A DNA stretch of 64,000 nucleotides from Corynebacterium accolens (GCF_023520795.1 NZ_CP046605.1:1595438-1659437), one strand, 5' to 3'. Counted from the first letter of the stretch, positions 18,774 to 30,235 are shown. Numbers and translations are program-made. The notes: generated by a model not told the origin, from the sequence alone.

Positions 18774-20276
18774 TTAGTAGCGATCGGCTTCGCCGCGATC
18801 GCGCAAGATTTTGCGGTCCGCATCGCTGCGGCGAGTCACGGGGTCAGAACCGTCCCAGCACTCCACACCGGGGACATCGGGAAGCATATCGCGGTGGAAG
18901 ACCGGATCGATGCCCTTACTGCGCTGCTCGTTGAAGTTCTTTAACAATTGAATGGCCACGCCGGATAGCGGAACAATGGCGATGATATTCAGAATCACCA
19001 TCGTCGCCGCACCGGTATCTGCCAGGGCGAAGACCAATGGCAGGGATCCGACTGCGCCGAACCAGACGAAGAACAGCACCACGAGGCGGAAGATATTCAG
19101 CACCGTTTTATTGGTGGTGAGGTATTCCAGGTTGGCTTCTGCCAAGTAGTAATTGCCCAAGATGGAAGAAAAGGCCAGGAAGAACAAGATGAAGCTGACG
19201 AAGTGAATGCCCCAGTGGCCAACCTCGGCGGACAAGGCCGCCTGGGTAAGGGAAACGCCCTCGGCCTCTTCGCCGTAGGCAACTTCCGGGCCGAGCAGGA
19301 TCAGGAAGGCGGTAATGGTACAGACCACGATGGTGTCGAAGTACACGCCCAAGGTCTGCACCAAGCCCTGCTTTACCGGGTGGGAGACGGTGGCGGTAGC
19401 CGCGGCGTTAGGGGCAGACCCCTCGCCGGCCTCATTGGAAAACAGGCCGCGCTGGATGCCCTTCATCATCGCGGCGCCGATGCCCGCGCCGGCGATTTCC
19501 TTAAAGCCGAGCGCGTGGCCGATGATATCGCCCAGCATGCCCGGGACCTTGTCAAAGTTCGTAATGACCACGAAGCCGCCGATGAGCAGGTACGCCAGGG
19601 CCATAAACGGAACGACCACCTGGGTGATATTGGCAATGCGCTTTACGCCGCCAAAAATGATGAGGCCCGCGGCAATCGCGATGATGATGCCAATGATGGA
19701 GCCAAAGGTGGCATCGTCTTCGCGGCCGAAGGAAAAGGCCACGGCCTCTGCGATGGCGTTGGTCTGGAAAGAGTTATAGACTAAGCCGAAGGTAAAGACG
19801 ATGGCGATAGAGAATAAAACGCCGAGCGGGCCCCAGCCCAGCCCGCGCTTCATGTAGTAGGCCGGCCCGCCGCGGTACGTATCGCCATTGCGGACCTTCC
19901 ACAGCTGCGCCAAGGTGGATTCCACAAAGGCGGTAGCGCCGCCGAGGAGGGCGATGATCCACATCCAGAAGACGGCACCAGGACCACCCAGCGAAATGGC
20001 CACCGCGACGCCGGCCACGTTGCCGGTGCCCACGCGCGAGGCAGCAGAGATGGTAAATGCCTTAAATGCGGAAATTCCCCCGCTTCCTGCGCCCTCATCC
20101 TCATCGTCGGTTTTGGGGCGCTCGACCACGGCGCGGAGCATATCGGGCACCTTGCGAATCTGCACCACTGCGGTGCGCGCACCGAATAGAAGGCCCGCTC
20201 CAATGAGCAGCCAGGGCAGGATGTATGTCCACACGCCATCGTTAAATGTCGTGACGACATTTTCGAGAAATTCCAT
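18774..20276 (-). CDS. alanine/glycine:cation symporter (AGCS family)
   Basis: A 500-aa polytopic sodium-coupled amino acid carrier. The family is recognised from AASRVGTGNVAGVAVAI near residues 70-85, the VFWMWIIALLGGATAFVEST block and the later GLFSNEAGEGSAPNAAA motif, all diagnostic of AGCS transporters such as AgcS/DagA. About ten hydrophobic helices are visible. The N-terminal loop and C-terminal tail are charged. Likely substrate is alanine or glycine, by family only. The ATG lies 7 nt behind TAAATT without a Shine-Dalgarno. It is inserted between mutM and acyP. Confidence 0.92.
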   Translation of the reverse strand: MEFLENVVTTFNDGVWTYILPWLLIGAGLLFGARTAVVQIRKVPDMLRAVVERPKTDDEDEGAGSGGISAFKAFTISAASRVGTGNVAGVAVAISLGGPGAVFWMWIIALLGGATAFVESTLAQLWKVRNGDTYRGGPAYYMKRGLGWGPLGVLFSIAIVFTFGLVYNSFQTNAIAEAVAFSFGREDDATFGSIIGIIIAIAAGLIIFGGVKRIANITQVVVPFMALAYLLIGGFVVITNFDKVPGMLGDIIGHALGFKEIAGAGIGAAMMKGIQRGLFSNEAGEGSAPNAAATATVSHPVKQGLVQTLGVYFDTIVVCTITAFLILLGPEVAYGEEAEGVSLTQAALSAEVGHWGIHFVSFILFFLAFSSILGNYYLAEANLEYLTTNKTVLNIFRLVVLFFVWFGAVGSLPLVFALADTGAATMVILNIIAIVPLSGVAIQLLKNFNEQRSKGIDPVFHRDMLPDVPGVECWDGSDPVTRRSDADRKILRDRGEADRY

Positions 20277-20283
20277 GCGGATT

Positions 20284-20289
20284 AATTTA
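20284..20289 (-). promoter_or_regulatory. -10 hexamer TAAATT of the AGCS gene
   Basis: TAAATT on the - strand ends 7 nt before the symporter ATG. No Shine-Dalgarno is visible, fitting a leaderless transcript that starts in the mutM-AGCS gap. Confidence 0.5.
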
Positions 20290-20329
20290 CTGCCTGAAGG
20301 TGCACAACGTGAACCTCACAGGTAAAGCC

Positions 20330-21145
20330 CTATTGGCAGTGGGGGCAATAATGGCTCGAGCGGCCACCGATAACACTTCGCTCAATGAGCGTGCCGCAGC
20401 GGGAACATGGCTGGCCAGCGCGGCCATAGGCCGCAAGCGAGCGCGCAAAATAGCCGGATTCACCGTTGACGTTGACGTACAAAGAATCAAAGCTCGTTCC
20501 CCCCGCTTTGAGGGCGGCAGACATCACGGTCTGTGCCGCGGCCAATAGCGCCACGGCATCTTTCTGCCGCAGTGCCGAAGCCTTCTTGCGCGGTGAAATG
20601 CGCGCTGCCCACAGCGCTTCATCGGCGTAGATATTGCCAATGCCAGATACCAGCGTTTGATCCAACAGCGCCGTCTTTACCGCGGTTTTCTTCTTCCGCA
20701 GGCGGCGCGCGGCGCTAGCGATATCAAAATCTGGTTCCAGGGGATCTAAACCGATATGTGAGATCGTGGACCAAGGCGCATACAGCCAGTACCCAAAGGT
20801 GCGCTGATCCACGAAGTGCAGCTCGGTGGCATCGCTAAGTACTACCGTGATGCGGCGGTGCGGGGAGTCGGTGTGGCCGATGCGCAGCTGACCGGACATG
20901 CCTAAGTGAATAAAAAGCACGTCGCGGTGGCTATCCATCGGGTCCTCCCCCACGAATTCCAGCCACATGAATTTACCGCGGCGGGCGGCTGCGGCGATTT
21001 CTTTGCCCACTATAAGGCCCGCGAGCGGTTCATCTTGGCCGCGGTTCGCCCGCGGGTGCGCAATGTCTACCGATGTAATCTCTTTGCCCACGACGTAGCT
21101 TTCCACGCCGTGGCGCACCGATTCCACTTCGGGCAATTCTGGCAT
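20330..21145 (-). CDS. mutM: formamidopyrimidine-DNA glycosylase MutM
   Basis: Base-excision repair enzyme that removes 8-oxoguanine and formamidopyrimidines and cuts the abasic site. The mature N-terminus PELPEVE supplies the catalytic proline and glutamate, and Lys58 in RRGKFMW matches the conserved lysine. The C-terminal zinc finger is complete (Cys247, Cys250, Cys267, Cys270) and closes the protein directly. Length 271 is normal. It follows rnc with a 3-bp gap, an arrangement shared with mycobacteria. Confidence 0.95.
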   Translation of the reverse strand: MPELPEVESVRHGVESYVVGKEITSVDIAHPRANRGQDEPLAGLIVGKEIAAAARRGKFMWLEFVGEDPMDSHRDVLFIHLGMSGQLRIGHTDSPHRRITVVLSDATELHFVDQRTFGYWLYAPWSTISHIGLDPLEPDFDIASAARRLRKKKTAVKTALLDQTLVSGIGNIYADEALWAARISPRKKASALRQKDAVALLAAAQTVMSAALKAGGTSFDSLYVNVNGESGYFARSLAAYGRAGQPCSRCGTLIERSVIGGRSSHYCPHCQ

Positions 21146-21148
21146 TAT

Positions 21149-21919
21149 TTAGCCTTCTTTATGGGCGGTCCCTTGCACCAGCAACGGGGTTTCGCGCAGG
21201 GTTTGGCATGCCTCTTGCGCGGCCTGCTGCTCCGCTAATTTCTTATTGTGCCCCTGCCCATTTCCCACGGTCAGCCCCGCGACGGTCGCGACCGCGCTGA
21301 AGGTTTGATCGTGTTCTGGGCCGGTGGCGGTGGCCGAATAGACCGGCATCGGTGCCTTTAGCTCAGCACACAGCTCTTGCAAGGTGGTCTTCCAGTCCAA
21401 GTGGCGCCCGCTGACAGAGGCATTATCGATCTTTTCCGCGAAGAGGCGCAGGATGACATCGCGGGCGGTTTCAAAGCCGTGCTCGCGGTAAATGGCGCCG
21501 AAAATCGCCTCGGTGGTATCCGCAAGGATGGAATCCTTATCGCGCCCACCGGTGGACTGCTCGCCCTTGCCCAATAAGATATGCGGGCCCAGGTTAATCT
21601 CACGCGCGATATCGGAAAGCCCATAGCGCGAGACAATGGACGCGCGCATCTTAGAGATATCGGATTCCGGGCGCGATGGATACGTCACGTATAGCTTCGC
21701 GGCCACCGAGAGCCCCAAGACGGCATCGCCCAAGAACTCGAGGCGCTCATTATTGGGCAGGTGCCCGTTTTCATTGGCAAAGGAACGGTGCGTAAGCGCC
21801 AAGCGCAGGTTTTCCGGCTCCAAGGCAACGCCGAGCGATTCCAAGAGCGGGCTGTGGTCCACCGCCGCAAAGGCGGCCTCCCATGCCTCGTGCCCGGTTA
21901 GCTTCTTCTTGCGGCTCAT
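21149..21919 (-). CDS. rnc: ribonuclease III
   Basis: Double-strand RNA endonuclease for rRNA processing and RNA decay. The RNase III signature NERLEFLGDAVLGL contains the metal-binding acidic residues, a second acidic site lies in DTTEAIFGAIYRE, and a dsRNA-binding domain fills the last 70 residues ending near HNKKLAEQQAAQEA. I chose the ATG at 21919 (MSRKKKLTG), giving 256 aa; it overlaps the upstream DUF177 stop as ATGA. A longer open frame upstream has no family match. Order DUF177 - rnc - mutM is conserved in actinobacteria. Confidence 0.95.
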   Translation of the reverse strand: MSRKKKLTGHEAWEAAFAAVDHSPLLESLGVALEPENLRLALTHRSFANENGHLPNNERLEFLGDAVLGLSVAAKLYVTYPSRPESDISKMRASIVSRYGLSDIAREINLGPHILLGKGEQSTGGRDKDSILADTTEAIFGAIYREHGFETARDVILRLFAEKIDNASVSGRHLDWKTTLQELCAELKAPMPVYSATATGPEHDQTFSAVATVAGLTVGNGQGHNKKLAEQQAAQEACQTLRETPLLVQGTAHKEG

Positions 21920-22464
21920 AGGAACTTCTCCAGACCTGCCCAGCGCGGGTCTACCTTCTCCTCTTCCTCTTCTTCCCCAGAAATTCCGGTGGTCACACCC
22001 TCTGGGGTCTGAATATCGCAACCGTCTTCGCAGACGGGGGCGAACGGGAGGTTCAGGCCTGCTTCATCGATGACCGCCTGGAGCAGATCCAGCTCATCGT
22101 CTTCGATTTCTGGGATTTCATCGCCCGAGCCGGCATCATCAGAATCGGCGTCATCGCCGCTGACAAAAGATTCATCGGCGGCAAAGACCTGGGTCACGTG
22201 CAAATCCAGCTGTGGGTGGAGCTCTTTTAAGCAGCGCGCACACTCGCCCGTGAGAACGCCCGAGATATCCGCATCAACCAGAACGCCTGACCCCAGGGGG
22301 GTCAGGATCGCGGCAACGGTGAGATCTTCACCCTTAGGGATGGCGATCATTTCCACGCCAATCCTTTCCGGTGCAGGTCCCGTCTGGGTGCGTTGTTCCG
22401 GCATTGCGTCAGCGCCTTGGGCGTTTAATAATTCGCCCACATCGAACTTCAATGGAGATGTCAT
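21916..22464 (-). CDS. DUF177 (YceD-like) protein
   Basis: A 182-aa YceD/DUF177 protein. The family hallmark is visible in ISGVLTGECARCLKELHPQL, with its Cys-x-x-Cys pair, and in the later acidic stretch before DLLQAVIDEAGLNLPFAPVC. In many bacteria the homologue sits beside rpmF and is tied to 23S rRNA or L32 metabolism; here it precedes rnc by a 4-bp overlap. Start ATG at 22464 is set by family length (MTSPLKFDVGELL). No clear Shine-Dalgarno; a TAGACT hexamer lies 10 nt upstream. Confidence 0.85.
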   Translation of the reverse strand: MTSPLKFDVGELLNAQGADAMPEQRTQTGPAPERIGVEMIAIPKGEDLTVAAILTPLGSGVLVDADISGVLTGECARCLKELHPQLDLHVTQVFAADESFVSGDDADSDDAGSGDEIPEIEDDELDLLQAVIDEAGLNLPFAPVCEDGCDIQTPEGVTTGISGEEEEEEKVDPRWAGLEKFL

Positions 22465-22474
22465 AACAGTTGGT

Positions 22475-22480
22475 AGTCTA
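22475..22480 (-). promoter_or_regulatory. possible -10 hexamer TAGACT of the DUF177 gene
   Basis: TAGACT on the - strand ends 10 nt before the ATG at 22464, consistent with a transcript that has almost no leader. Confidence 0.35.
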
Positions 22481-22602
22481 CCCTGCCTCGCAAACTCCGC
22501 GTAGTTGCTGGCACGGCCGCTTTTTCTGGCAAGAAACTGAAGGTTTGGGCATAAAGCGCTATGGCTTGCCGGTTTTCCCTTTCCTGCAGGCCGCAGCCGC
22601 CT

Positions 22603-22608
22603 TAGCCT
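22603..22608 (+). promoter_or_regulatory. -10 hexamer TAGCCT of the 22615 gene
   Basis: TAGCCT ends 6 nt before the ATG at 22615. The AAAGG between them is too close to act as a Shine-Dalgarno, so a leaderless start is likely. Confidence 0.45.
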
Positions 22609-22614
22609 AAAGGC

Positions 22615-23229
22615 ATGACTTACCACTTGGCCGCGACCTCAGGAGATTTGAGCGCTATCGCTCCTAGATTCGGAGTGTTGTGCTGCCTTCCCGCCACCTT
22701 CTTGGTCATCTCTGGGACAGTCCTCCATCGCCTGCCCAAGGCCGACCACTCCGGCATCTACGGCGACAGAGGCCTGCGCCTTTCCTCCGCCCTCATCCTC
22801 AGCTTGTGCGCGGGGCTTATCGCCGGCGCGATTTTGGTCATCCCTTCCGGACTCGACCTCACAGTACTTACCGGTGCCCTAGTATTTTCCGCCAGCGCCG
22901 CCGCCATCACGTGGCTTTCGCGCGAAGCCCTTGCCTGCGCGCTGCTTAGCGTCGGCACCATGTTCCTTACCGCAGGCGCGGTCATTAGCCTCAGCGCGAT
23001 GTTCTTCCCCCAAGACTTTATGAGCGGCTCGATGACCTCGCTCTCGTCCTACTTCACCACGGCCTTGGTCACCTTCCTCTTCCCTGGCCTGGTCAGCGCG
23101 GGAATCGTGGCCTTCGTGGCGGTCCAGAGCCAGCGCCCACACCCCACTGCACATGCTGTTGACGCCTCGCTTGCCGATGCCCCCTCATCCCCCACGCCGC
23201 ACCACTCCAACTCGCGCAGCTCGGTCTAG
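22615..23229 (+). CDS. hypothetical four- to five-helix membrane protein
   Basis: I do not recognise a family. The 204-aa protein has an N-terminal hydrophobic segment (about 20-38), then four clear membrane helices between about 55 and 170, and a hydrophilic Pro/Ser/His-rich tail of about 35 residues. It is encoded on the opposite strand between the DUF177 gene and sepIVA, which are neighbours in mycobacteria, so it looks like an insertion in the Corynebacterium lineage. It ends at a strong hairpin terminator. Codon use resembles its neighbours, supporting a real gene. Confidence 0.7.
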   Translation: MTYHLAATSGDLSAIAPRFGVLCCLPATFLVISGTVLHRLPKADHSGIYGDRGLRLSSALILSLCAGLIAGAILVIPSGLDLTVLTGALVFSASAAAITWLSREALACALLSVGTMFLTAGAVISLSAMFFPQDFMSGSMTSLSSYFTTALVTFLFPGLVSAGIVAFVAVQSQRPHPTAHAVDASLADAPSSPTPHHSNSRSSV

Positions 23230-23246
23230 ACTCCCACAGGCACAAT

Positions 23247-23306
23247 AAGTCCTGCTACACGGTGCCGCGATTTTCGCGATGTACCCCGTGCAGCAGGACT
23301 TTTTAA
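23247..23306. terminator. hairpin terminator between the 22615 gene and sepIVA
   Basis: AAGTCCTGCT pairs with AGCAGGACTT, flanked inside by CACGG/CCGTG, and is followed by a T run on the + strand. It can also serve sepIVA from the other side. Confidence 0.85.
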
Positions 23307-23331
23307 GCGTCGTGCCTTGTAGTTTAAGCGT

Positions 23332-24099
23332 TTAGCGCTCGGTATAACGGCGCTCGTAACCGTCATCGTCGCCATAGCGCGGGGCGCTAGCACCACCGCG
23401 AGAGGAACCAGCGTTGGTGGACGGCAGGTAGTCGCCGCCGCGAGAGCGCACGCCGGCCCCACCGCGCAAGGCGGAGCGATCGGAATTAACGGTGCGCAAG
23501 AGGCCGCTGAGGGAGCTTTCAAATTCGCTGAGCTTGCTATCTACAAAGTCGTCGCACTCCGTGCGCAGCCGGTTGGATTCGGTGTATGCGGTCTCCACGA
23601 TCCGGTTGGCTTCTTCGTTGGCGCGGCGGACAACTTCAGATTCGGAAACCAAACGTTCTTGTTCCTGGCGGCCTTCGGCCACCGAGCGCTCGTATTCCTC
23701 GTTGGCCTGAGCAATGGTGCGGTCTGCATCTGCGCGGGCTTGCTCAAGAGTGGACTGGGCGCGCGCCTCGGCATCAGCCATCAGCCGCTGGGCATGTTCT
23801 TCTGCCTGCGCGATCGTGGTATCGGCCTCTTGGCGCGCCTGGTTGACCATATCGGTGGCCTGCGCATTCGCCTCATTAATGGTGTTATCCGCACGCTCTT
23901 CGGCGCCGCGGATAATCTCGTCTTGCTTGTCTAAAACGTCCTGCGCATCGTCGATTTCTACGGGCAGCGCGTTACGCAGGTCATCGAGAAGCGCCAGCAT
24001 CTCATGGCGGGGGACCAAGCAATTGGAGGTCATGGGAAAGCCAGAAGCCTGCTCCAAATGCTGAACTAATTCATCAAGGGATTCAAAGACACGGTACAT
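23332..24099 (-). CDS. sepIVA: SepIVA-like septation protein (DivIVA-related coiled coil)
   Basis: A 255-aa coiled-coil protein that strongly resembles mycobacterial SepIVA, a DivIVA-domain factor needed for septation and for control of polar envelope synthesis. The start MYRVFESLDELVQ, the segment DDAQDVLDKQDEII near 50 and the C-terminal RTECDDFVDSKLSEFE are characteristic. Residues about 55-190 form an alanine-rich heptad coil. The last 40 residues are Gly/Arg/Ser-rich. The ATG at 24099 was chosen because it fits the family start and lies 7 nt behind TAGAAT. It lies in the conserved sepIVA - DUF177 - rnc - mutM neighbourhood. Confidence 0.85.
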   Translation of the reverse strand: MYRVFESLDELVQHLEQASGFPMTSNCLVPRHEMLALLDDLRNALPVEIDDAQDVLDKQDEIIRGAEERADNTINEANAQATDMVNQARQEADTTIAQAEEHAQRLMADAEARAQSTLEQARADADRTIAQANEEYERSVAEGRQEQERLVSESEVVRRANEEANRIVETAYTESNRLRTECDDFVDSKLSEFESSLSGLLRTVNSDRSALRGGAGVRSRGGDYLPSTNAGSSRGGASAPRYGDDDGYERRYTER

Positions 24100-24106
24100 G
24101 CTGGGA

Positions 24107-24112
24107 ATTCTA
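24107..24112 (-). promoter_or_regulatory. -10 hexamer TAGAAT of sepIVA
   Basis: TAGAAT on the - strand ends 7 nt before the sepIVA ATG, which has no Shine-Dalgarno. A leaderless mRNA is likely. Confidence 0.5.
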
Positions 24113-24304
24113 CAACGCAGCACCCCGCATTGTGTGGAGGGCGCGCCTTGAATCCTCAGGCCGGTGCAGCGAGGGCTCAAGCTCTCCGAATTCGATTCGC
24201 ATCCCGTGTGCGAGTAACCCATTTTCCCTCCACATACCCGCGGCACTGGCGCAGTTGGCCACCGGCTACCAACGGGGATCGGCACATGCCATACCAATGC
24301 AGAA

Positions 24305-24341
24305 GCTCCCCACCTCCCGCGGGTGCGGAGAAATGGGGAGC
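24305..24341 (-). terminator. terminator of gdhA
   Basis: GCTCCCCA (24305-24312) pairs with TGGGGAGC (24334-24341), with a GC-rich loop. The T run after it is poor. The rest of the 24100-24358 gap carries the sepIVA promoter and no gene I can identify. Confidence 0.5.
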
Positions 24342-24358
24342 CGTGGATTAAGGGGAGT

Positions 24359-25771
<1,413 letters not shown>

Positions 25772-25811
25772 ATGCAAGTGCAATTATTTCTCACTCCCCC
25801 GCTTACCGGCT

Positions 25812-25835
25812 TTTACCTGCGATGATAAAGGTAAA
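25812..25835. promoter_or_regulatory. inverted repeat between gdhA and glycerate kinase
   Basis: TTTACCT (25812-25818) and AGGTAAA (25829-25835) are perfect arms with a 10-nt spacer. A second, compact palindrome CGAACGTTCG lies at 25846-25855. Both are in the divergent promoter region and could serve either gene. The regulator is unknown. Confidence 0.35.
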
Positions 25836-25893
25836 TATTTTCTGTCGAACGTTCGGATTTCTGGCAAAAAGCCGCCGCACGAGTCGTGGGCCT

Positions 25894-25899
25894 TATAAT
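25894..25899 (+). promoter_or_regulatory. -10 hexamer TATAAT of the glycerate kinase gene
   Basis: A perfect TATAAT ends 7 nt before the ATG at 25907. No Shine-Dalgarno is visible, so the mRNA is probably leaderless. Confidence 0.6.
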
Positions 25900-25906
25900 C
25901 ACGGGC

Positions 25907-26992
25907 ATGCATATTGTTGTCGCGCCTGACTCTTTTAAAGGTACCGCTTCTGCCACGGAAGCCGCAGCCGGAATCGCCAACGGAATCCGCCAGCACTACC
26001 CCACCGCCACCGTTACCACCTTGCCCATGGCCGATGGCGGCGAAGGCACCGCCCAGGTGCTGGCCCAGGCCGCCGCGGCGGGCGGGCAAGAAACCCAGAC
26101 CATTACCCTTCCCACAACTGATGCGGTGGGGCGTTTGACCGAGGCCCAGTATTTCCTCGCTGGACGCACGGCCTTCATCGACGTCGCCGCCGCCACGGGG
26201 CTGCCCGCGGTCCGCGACGCACTCGATCCCCTTCACGCGGATTCTTATGGCACGGGCGTGCTGCTTGCCGATGCCCAATCCCGCGGCGCCACCTCCATCG
26301 TGCTCGGCCTCGGTGGCACGGCCAGCATCGACGGTGGCATGGGAATCCTTGCTGCCCTCGGCGCTGCCGCCCACGATGCACGCGGCTATGCCCTGCCCAA
26401 GGGCGGCGCCCCGCTAGTGCAGCTCGATTCCATCGATACCGCGCAATTAAACATCAAAGCGGGCATGGTTGATTTCACACTCCTGGCCGATACCCGGGCT
26501 AAGGCCATGCAGGCTGCCACCATGTACGGGCCACAAAAACGCGCAGAGGGCGAACAAATAGCCCTGCTTGCCGGGGCACTGCTCCAATTGTGCAAGGTCA
26601 CCGGCACGGATCCGGAAACGGAATTTACCGGTGCCGCCGGTGGCATTCCCATCGGCCTTACCTGGCTTTCGCGCACCCTGTGGGGCACCGATGAGCACGC
26701 CCGCGTCGTCTCTGGCGGGGCCCACGTGGCGAAGGCCCTTGGTCTCGCGGATGCCATTTCTCAGGCGGACCTCGTCATCACCGGCGAAGGCGCCTTTGAT
26801 GAGCAATCCTTAACCGGCAAGGTCGTCGGCACCGTCGCGGACCTTGCGGCGGAGTCCTCTACCCCCGTCGGCATCGTTGCCGGGGCCATCAACCAGGACA
26901 CCAAGCACGTCACCGCAGAGCTAGATCAAGAAGGTGGGATGCCGGAGCAGCTGGCTAGGGCTGCCCGGGACATCGTCAAGCAGCTGGGCTAA
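25907..26992 (+). CDS. glycerate kinase (GlxK/GarK family)
   Basis: Phosphorylates D-glycerate with ATP, feeding it into lower glycolysis. The 361-aa protein starts MHIVVAPDSFKGTASATEAA, the conserved opening of class I glycerate 2-kinases, and contains PMADGGEGTA near residue 40, GLGGTASIDGGMG near 130 and DLVITGEGAFDEQSLTGK near 288, all family signatures. The ATG at 25907 is preferred over an upstream alternative by the family start and the -10 position. Its stop overlaps the stop of the convergent neighbour by 3 bp. Confidence 0.93.
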   Translation: MHIVVAPDSFKGTASATEAAAGIANGIRQHYPTATVTTLPMADGGEGTAQVLAQAAAAGGQETQTITLPTTDAVGRLTEAQYFLAGRTAFIDVAAATGLPAVRDALDPLHADSYGTGVLLADAQSRGATSIVLGLGGTASIDGGMGILAALGAAAHDARGYALPKGGAPLVQLDSIDTAQLNIKAGMVDFTLLADTRAKAMQAATMYGPQKRAEGEQIALLAGALLQLCKVTGTDPETEFTGAAGGIPIGLTWLSRTLWGTDEHARVVSGGAHVAKALGLADAISQADLVITGEGAFDEQSLTGKVVGTVADLAAESSTPVGIVAGAINQDTKHVTAELDQEGGMPEQLARAARDIVKQLG

Positions 26993-27387
26993 GGGCGAAT
27001 CTCGACCGTCCAGGGAAAGATGGCGGGGCGCTCATGCGCCAACTCATCCTCCAGCAGCACGTGATCCTTGGGCAATACGGCGTGCGGCGTGAGCAAACGC
27101 GACAGCACCATGGCCAGCTGGTTCACGGAGCCGGTCGCTCCCGCCACCGCGATGTTATAGCGGTGGGCGTGCGCACCTTCTAAGTCGCGCTCTTCGTGTT
27201 CATCGCGGTAATTTTGCTGCAGTTGTTCCTCCAAGCCCTCAGGGAACTGGGGATCTGCCGGGCGAGTAACCTCGGCGGAGGTAAGCGATCCGCCCGCTAC
27301 CAGCTTATCGGTGGCAGTGGTAAAAATCTCCTCCACGCGGTCCGCTTGCTCATCTGGAACCAATACATCGAATTGAATAGTCGGCAT
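26989..27387 (-). CDS. conserved hypothetical protein, 132 aa
   Basis: I do not recognise a family. The protein is soluble, acidic and rich in Glu, with a fold-like pattern: MPTIQFDVLVPDEQADRVEE suggests a ferredoxin-like beta-alpha start, and the middle LEEQLQQNYRDEHEERDLEG is charged. The C-terminal half, with AVAGATGSVNQLAMVLSRLL, resembles an alpha/beta unit. It converges with glycerate kinase, sharing overlapping stop codons. The start is about 35 bp from the divergently read M20 gene, so both could share a control region. Confidence 0.7.
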   Translation of the reverse strand: MPTIQFDVLVPDEQADRVEEIFTTATDKLVAGGSLTSAEVTRPADPQFPEGLEEQLQQNYRDEHEERDLEGAHAHRYNIAVAGATGSVNQLAMVLSRLLTPHAVLPKDHVLLEDELAHERPAIFPWTVEIRP

Positions 27388-27423
27388 ATAGCTGACCCTA
27401 CCCTAACCAAAGGGATGAAAACT

Positions 27424-28626
27424 ATGTCTTATTCCACAAACATCGCTTCCGTGGTCCACTCTGCGGATACTGACCTGGCGTGGCAGCGGGATTTTTACGA
27501 AGATCTGCACCGCCACCCCGAGCTTTCCCACGAGGAGGAACGCACCGCGGCGCGCATCCGCGCCAAGTTGGCCGAATTCGACTGCGAAGTAGAAGAAAAC
27601 ATTGGCGGGCACGGCATGGTCGCCATTTTCCGCAATGGCGATGGCCCCACCGCCCTCATGCGCGCCGATTTCGATGCCCTGCCGGTCAAGGAGGCCACCG
27701 GCGTGGAGTATTCCTCGACCAATGACTACATGCACGCCTGCGGGCACGACATGCACACCACGGCCCTACTCGGTGCCTGTGCGCTTCTCGATGCCTCCCG
27801 CGATACCTGGTCCGGCACTTTTCTCGCCCTGTTCCAGCCGGCGGAGGAATCATCCATGGGCGCGAAATACATGATCGCCGATAACCTCACCGAGCGCGTG
27901 CCACGCCCCGATATTTGCTTAGGCCAGCACATCATGCCCGGCCGCGCCGGCACCGTCCGCCACACCGCCGGCCCCATCATGGCCGGCTGCGATTCCCTGC
28001 GCATCCGCATCTTTGGTAAATCCGCCCACGCCTCCATGCCGCATAATTCAATCGACCCGACCTATACCGCGGCGATGATCGTCACCCGGCTCCAGGCCAT
28101 CGTCGGCCGCGAGGTAGCCCCGCACGAGTTCTTCGTCATCTCCGTGGGCGAGCTGCACTCCGGCGATAAAAACAACATCATCCCGGATTCCGCCGAGCTC
28201 GTGCTCAATACGCGCTTTTATGATCCAGCCCTGGCGGAGAAGGTCTATGCCTCCTTAGAGCGCATGGTGAAGGCAGAATGCGTGGCCTCCGGCTGCGAGA
28301 AGGACCCCACCTTCGAGTACTACGCGCACGGCGAGGTCACCGATAATGATGCCGCCGCGTATTCGCCCATCGACGAGGTCTTTACGGCCACGTTCGGGGA
28401 AGAATCCGTTACCGCCTCCCCCTCGACCGCTTCCGAAGACTTTTGTTACCTCCCCCAGGCCTGGGGCGTGCCGTACGTCTTTTGGCACGTAGGGTGCACC
28501 CCGGAATCTGAGCTAGCCGATCCCCCGGTCAACCACCAGGCCAACTTCCTGCCGGATTATGAGCCGACGGTCAAGGCCTCCACCCAAGCCACCCATGCGG
28601 CGGTGCTGGCGTACCTGGGCGCTTAA
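27424..28626 (+). CDS. M20 family amidohydrolase (hippurate hydrolase / N-acyl-amino acid deacylase type)
   Basis: A zinc peptidase-like amidohydrolase of 400 aa. HRHPELSHEE near residue 26, ACGHDMHTTALLG near 103 and FQPAEESSMGAKYM near 137 carry the metal ligands (Cys/His/Glu) of the M20D subfamily. A dimerisation insert follows around FGKSAHASMPH, with its conserved histidine, and a last ligand histidine is near the C-terminus. Substrates of relatives are N-acyl amino acids such as hippurate, or odour precursors in skin corynebacteria; the exact one is unclear. Start ATG 27424 follows AAAGGG. A terminator follows the stop. Confidence 0.9.
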   Translation: MSYSTNIASVVHSADTDLAWQRDFYEDLHRHPELSHEEERTAARIRAKLAEFDCEVEENIGGHGMVAIFRNGDGPTALMRADFDALPVKEATGVEYSSTNDYMHACGHDMHTTALLGACALLDASRDTWSGTFLALFQPAEESSMGAKYMIADNLTERVPRPDICLGQHIMPGRAGTVRHTAGPIMAGCDSLRIRIFGKSAHASMPHNSIDPTYTAAMIVTRLQAIVGREVAPHEFFVISVGELHSGDKNNIIPDSAELVLNTRFYDPALAEKVYASLERMVKAECVASGCEKDPTFEYYAHGEVTDNDAAAYSPIDEVFTATFGEESVTASPSTASEDFCYLPQAWGVPYVFWHVGCTPESELADPPVNHQANFLPDYEPTVKASTQATHAAVLAYLGA

Positions 28627-28634
28627 CTCACCAT

Positions 28635-28688
28635 AAAAAATCCGCCGCGTCCACTCTCTCAATGGAGTGTGGGGCGCGGCGGATTTTT
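28635..28688. terminator. bidirectional terminator between the M20 gene and pyk
   Basis: AAAAAATCCGCCGCG pairs with CGCGGCGGATTTTT, with a smaller inner hairpin in the loop. The A and T runs on both ends fit termination in both directions. Confidence 0.9.
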
Positions 28689-28695
28689 CAGTCCG

Positions 28696-30117
<1,422 letters not shown>

Positions 30118-30235
30118 TATTGGCCTATTCCATCGGGGAAATTGAACAACCCCCAACCTACTCCCTCGCGCGCCGACAGGCCACAATTTTTTGGCGCCTT
30201 AACTACGGCAATCGGACACGATCACACATAACCGG

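Noticed and set aside
24140-24230. tRNA-like string (TTCGATTC and a GAGGGCT/AGCTCTC stem)
   Set aside because: The bases around the supposed T-loop do not pair and no acceptor stem or anticodon arm can be drawn.
25846-25855. CGAACGTTCG as a LexA (SOS) box
   Set aside because: The actinobacterial SOS box needs four bases between CGAAC and GTTCG; here the halves abut directly.
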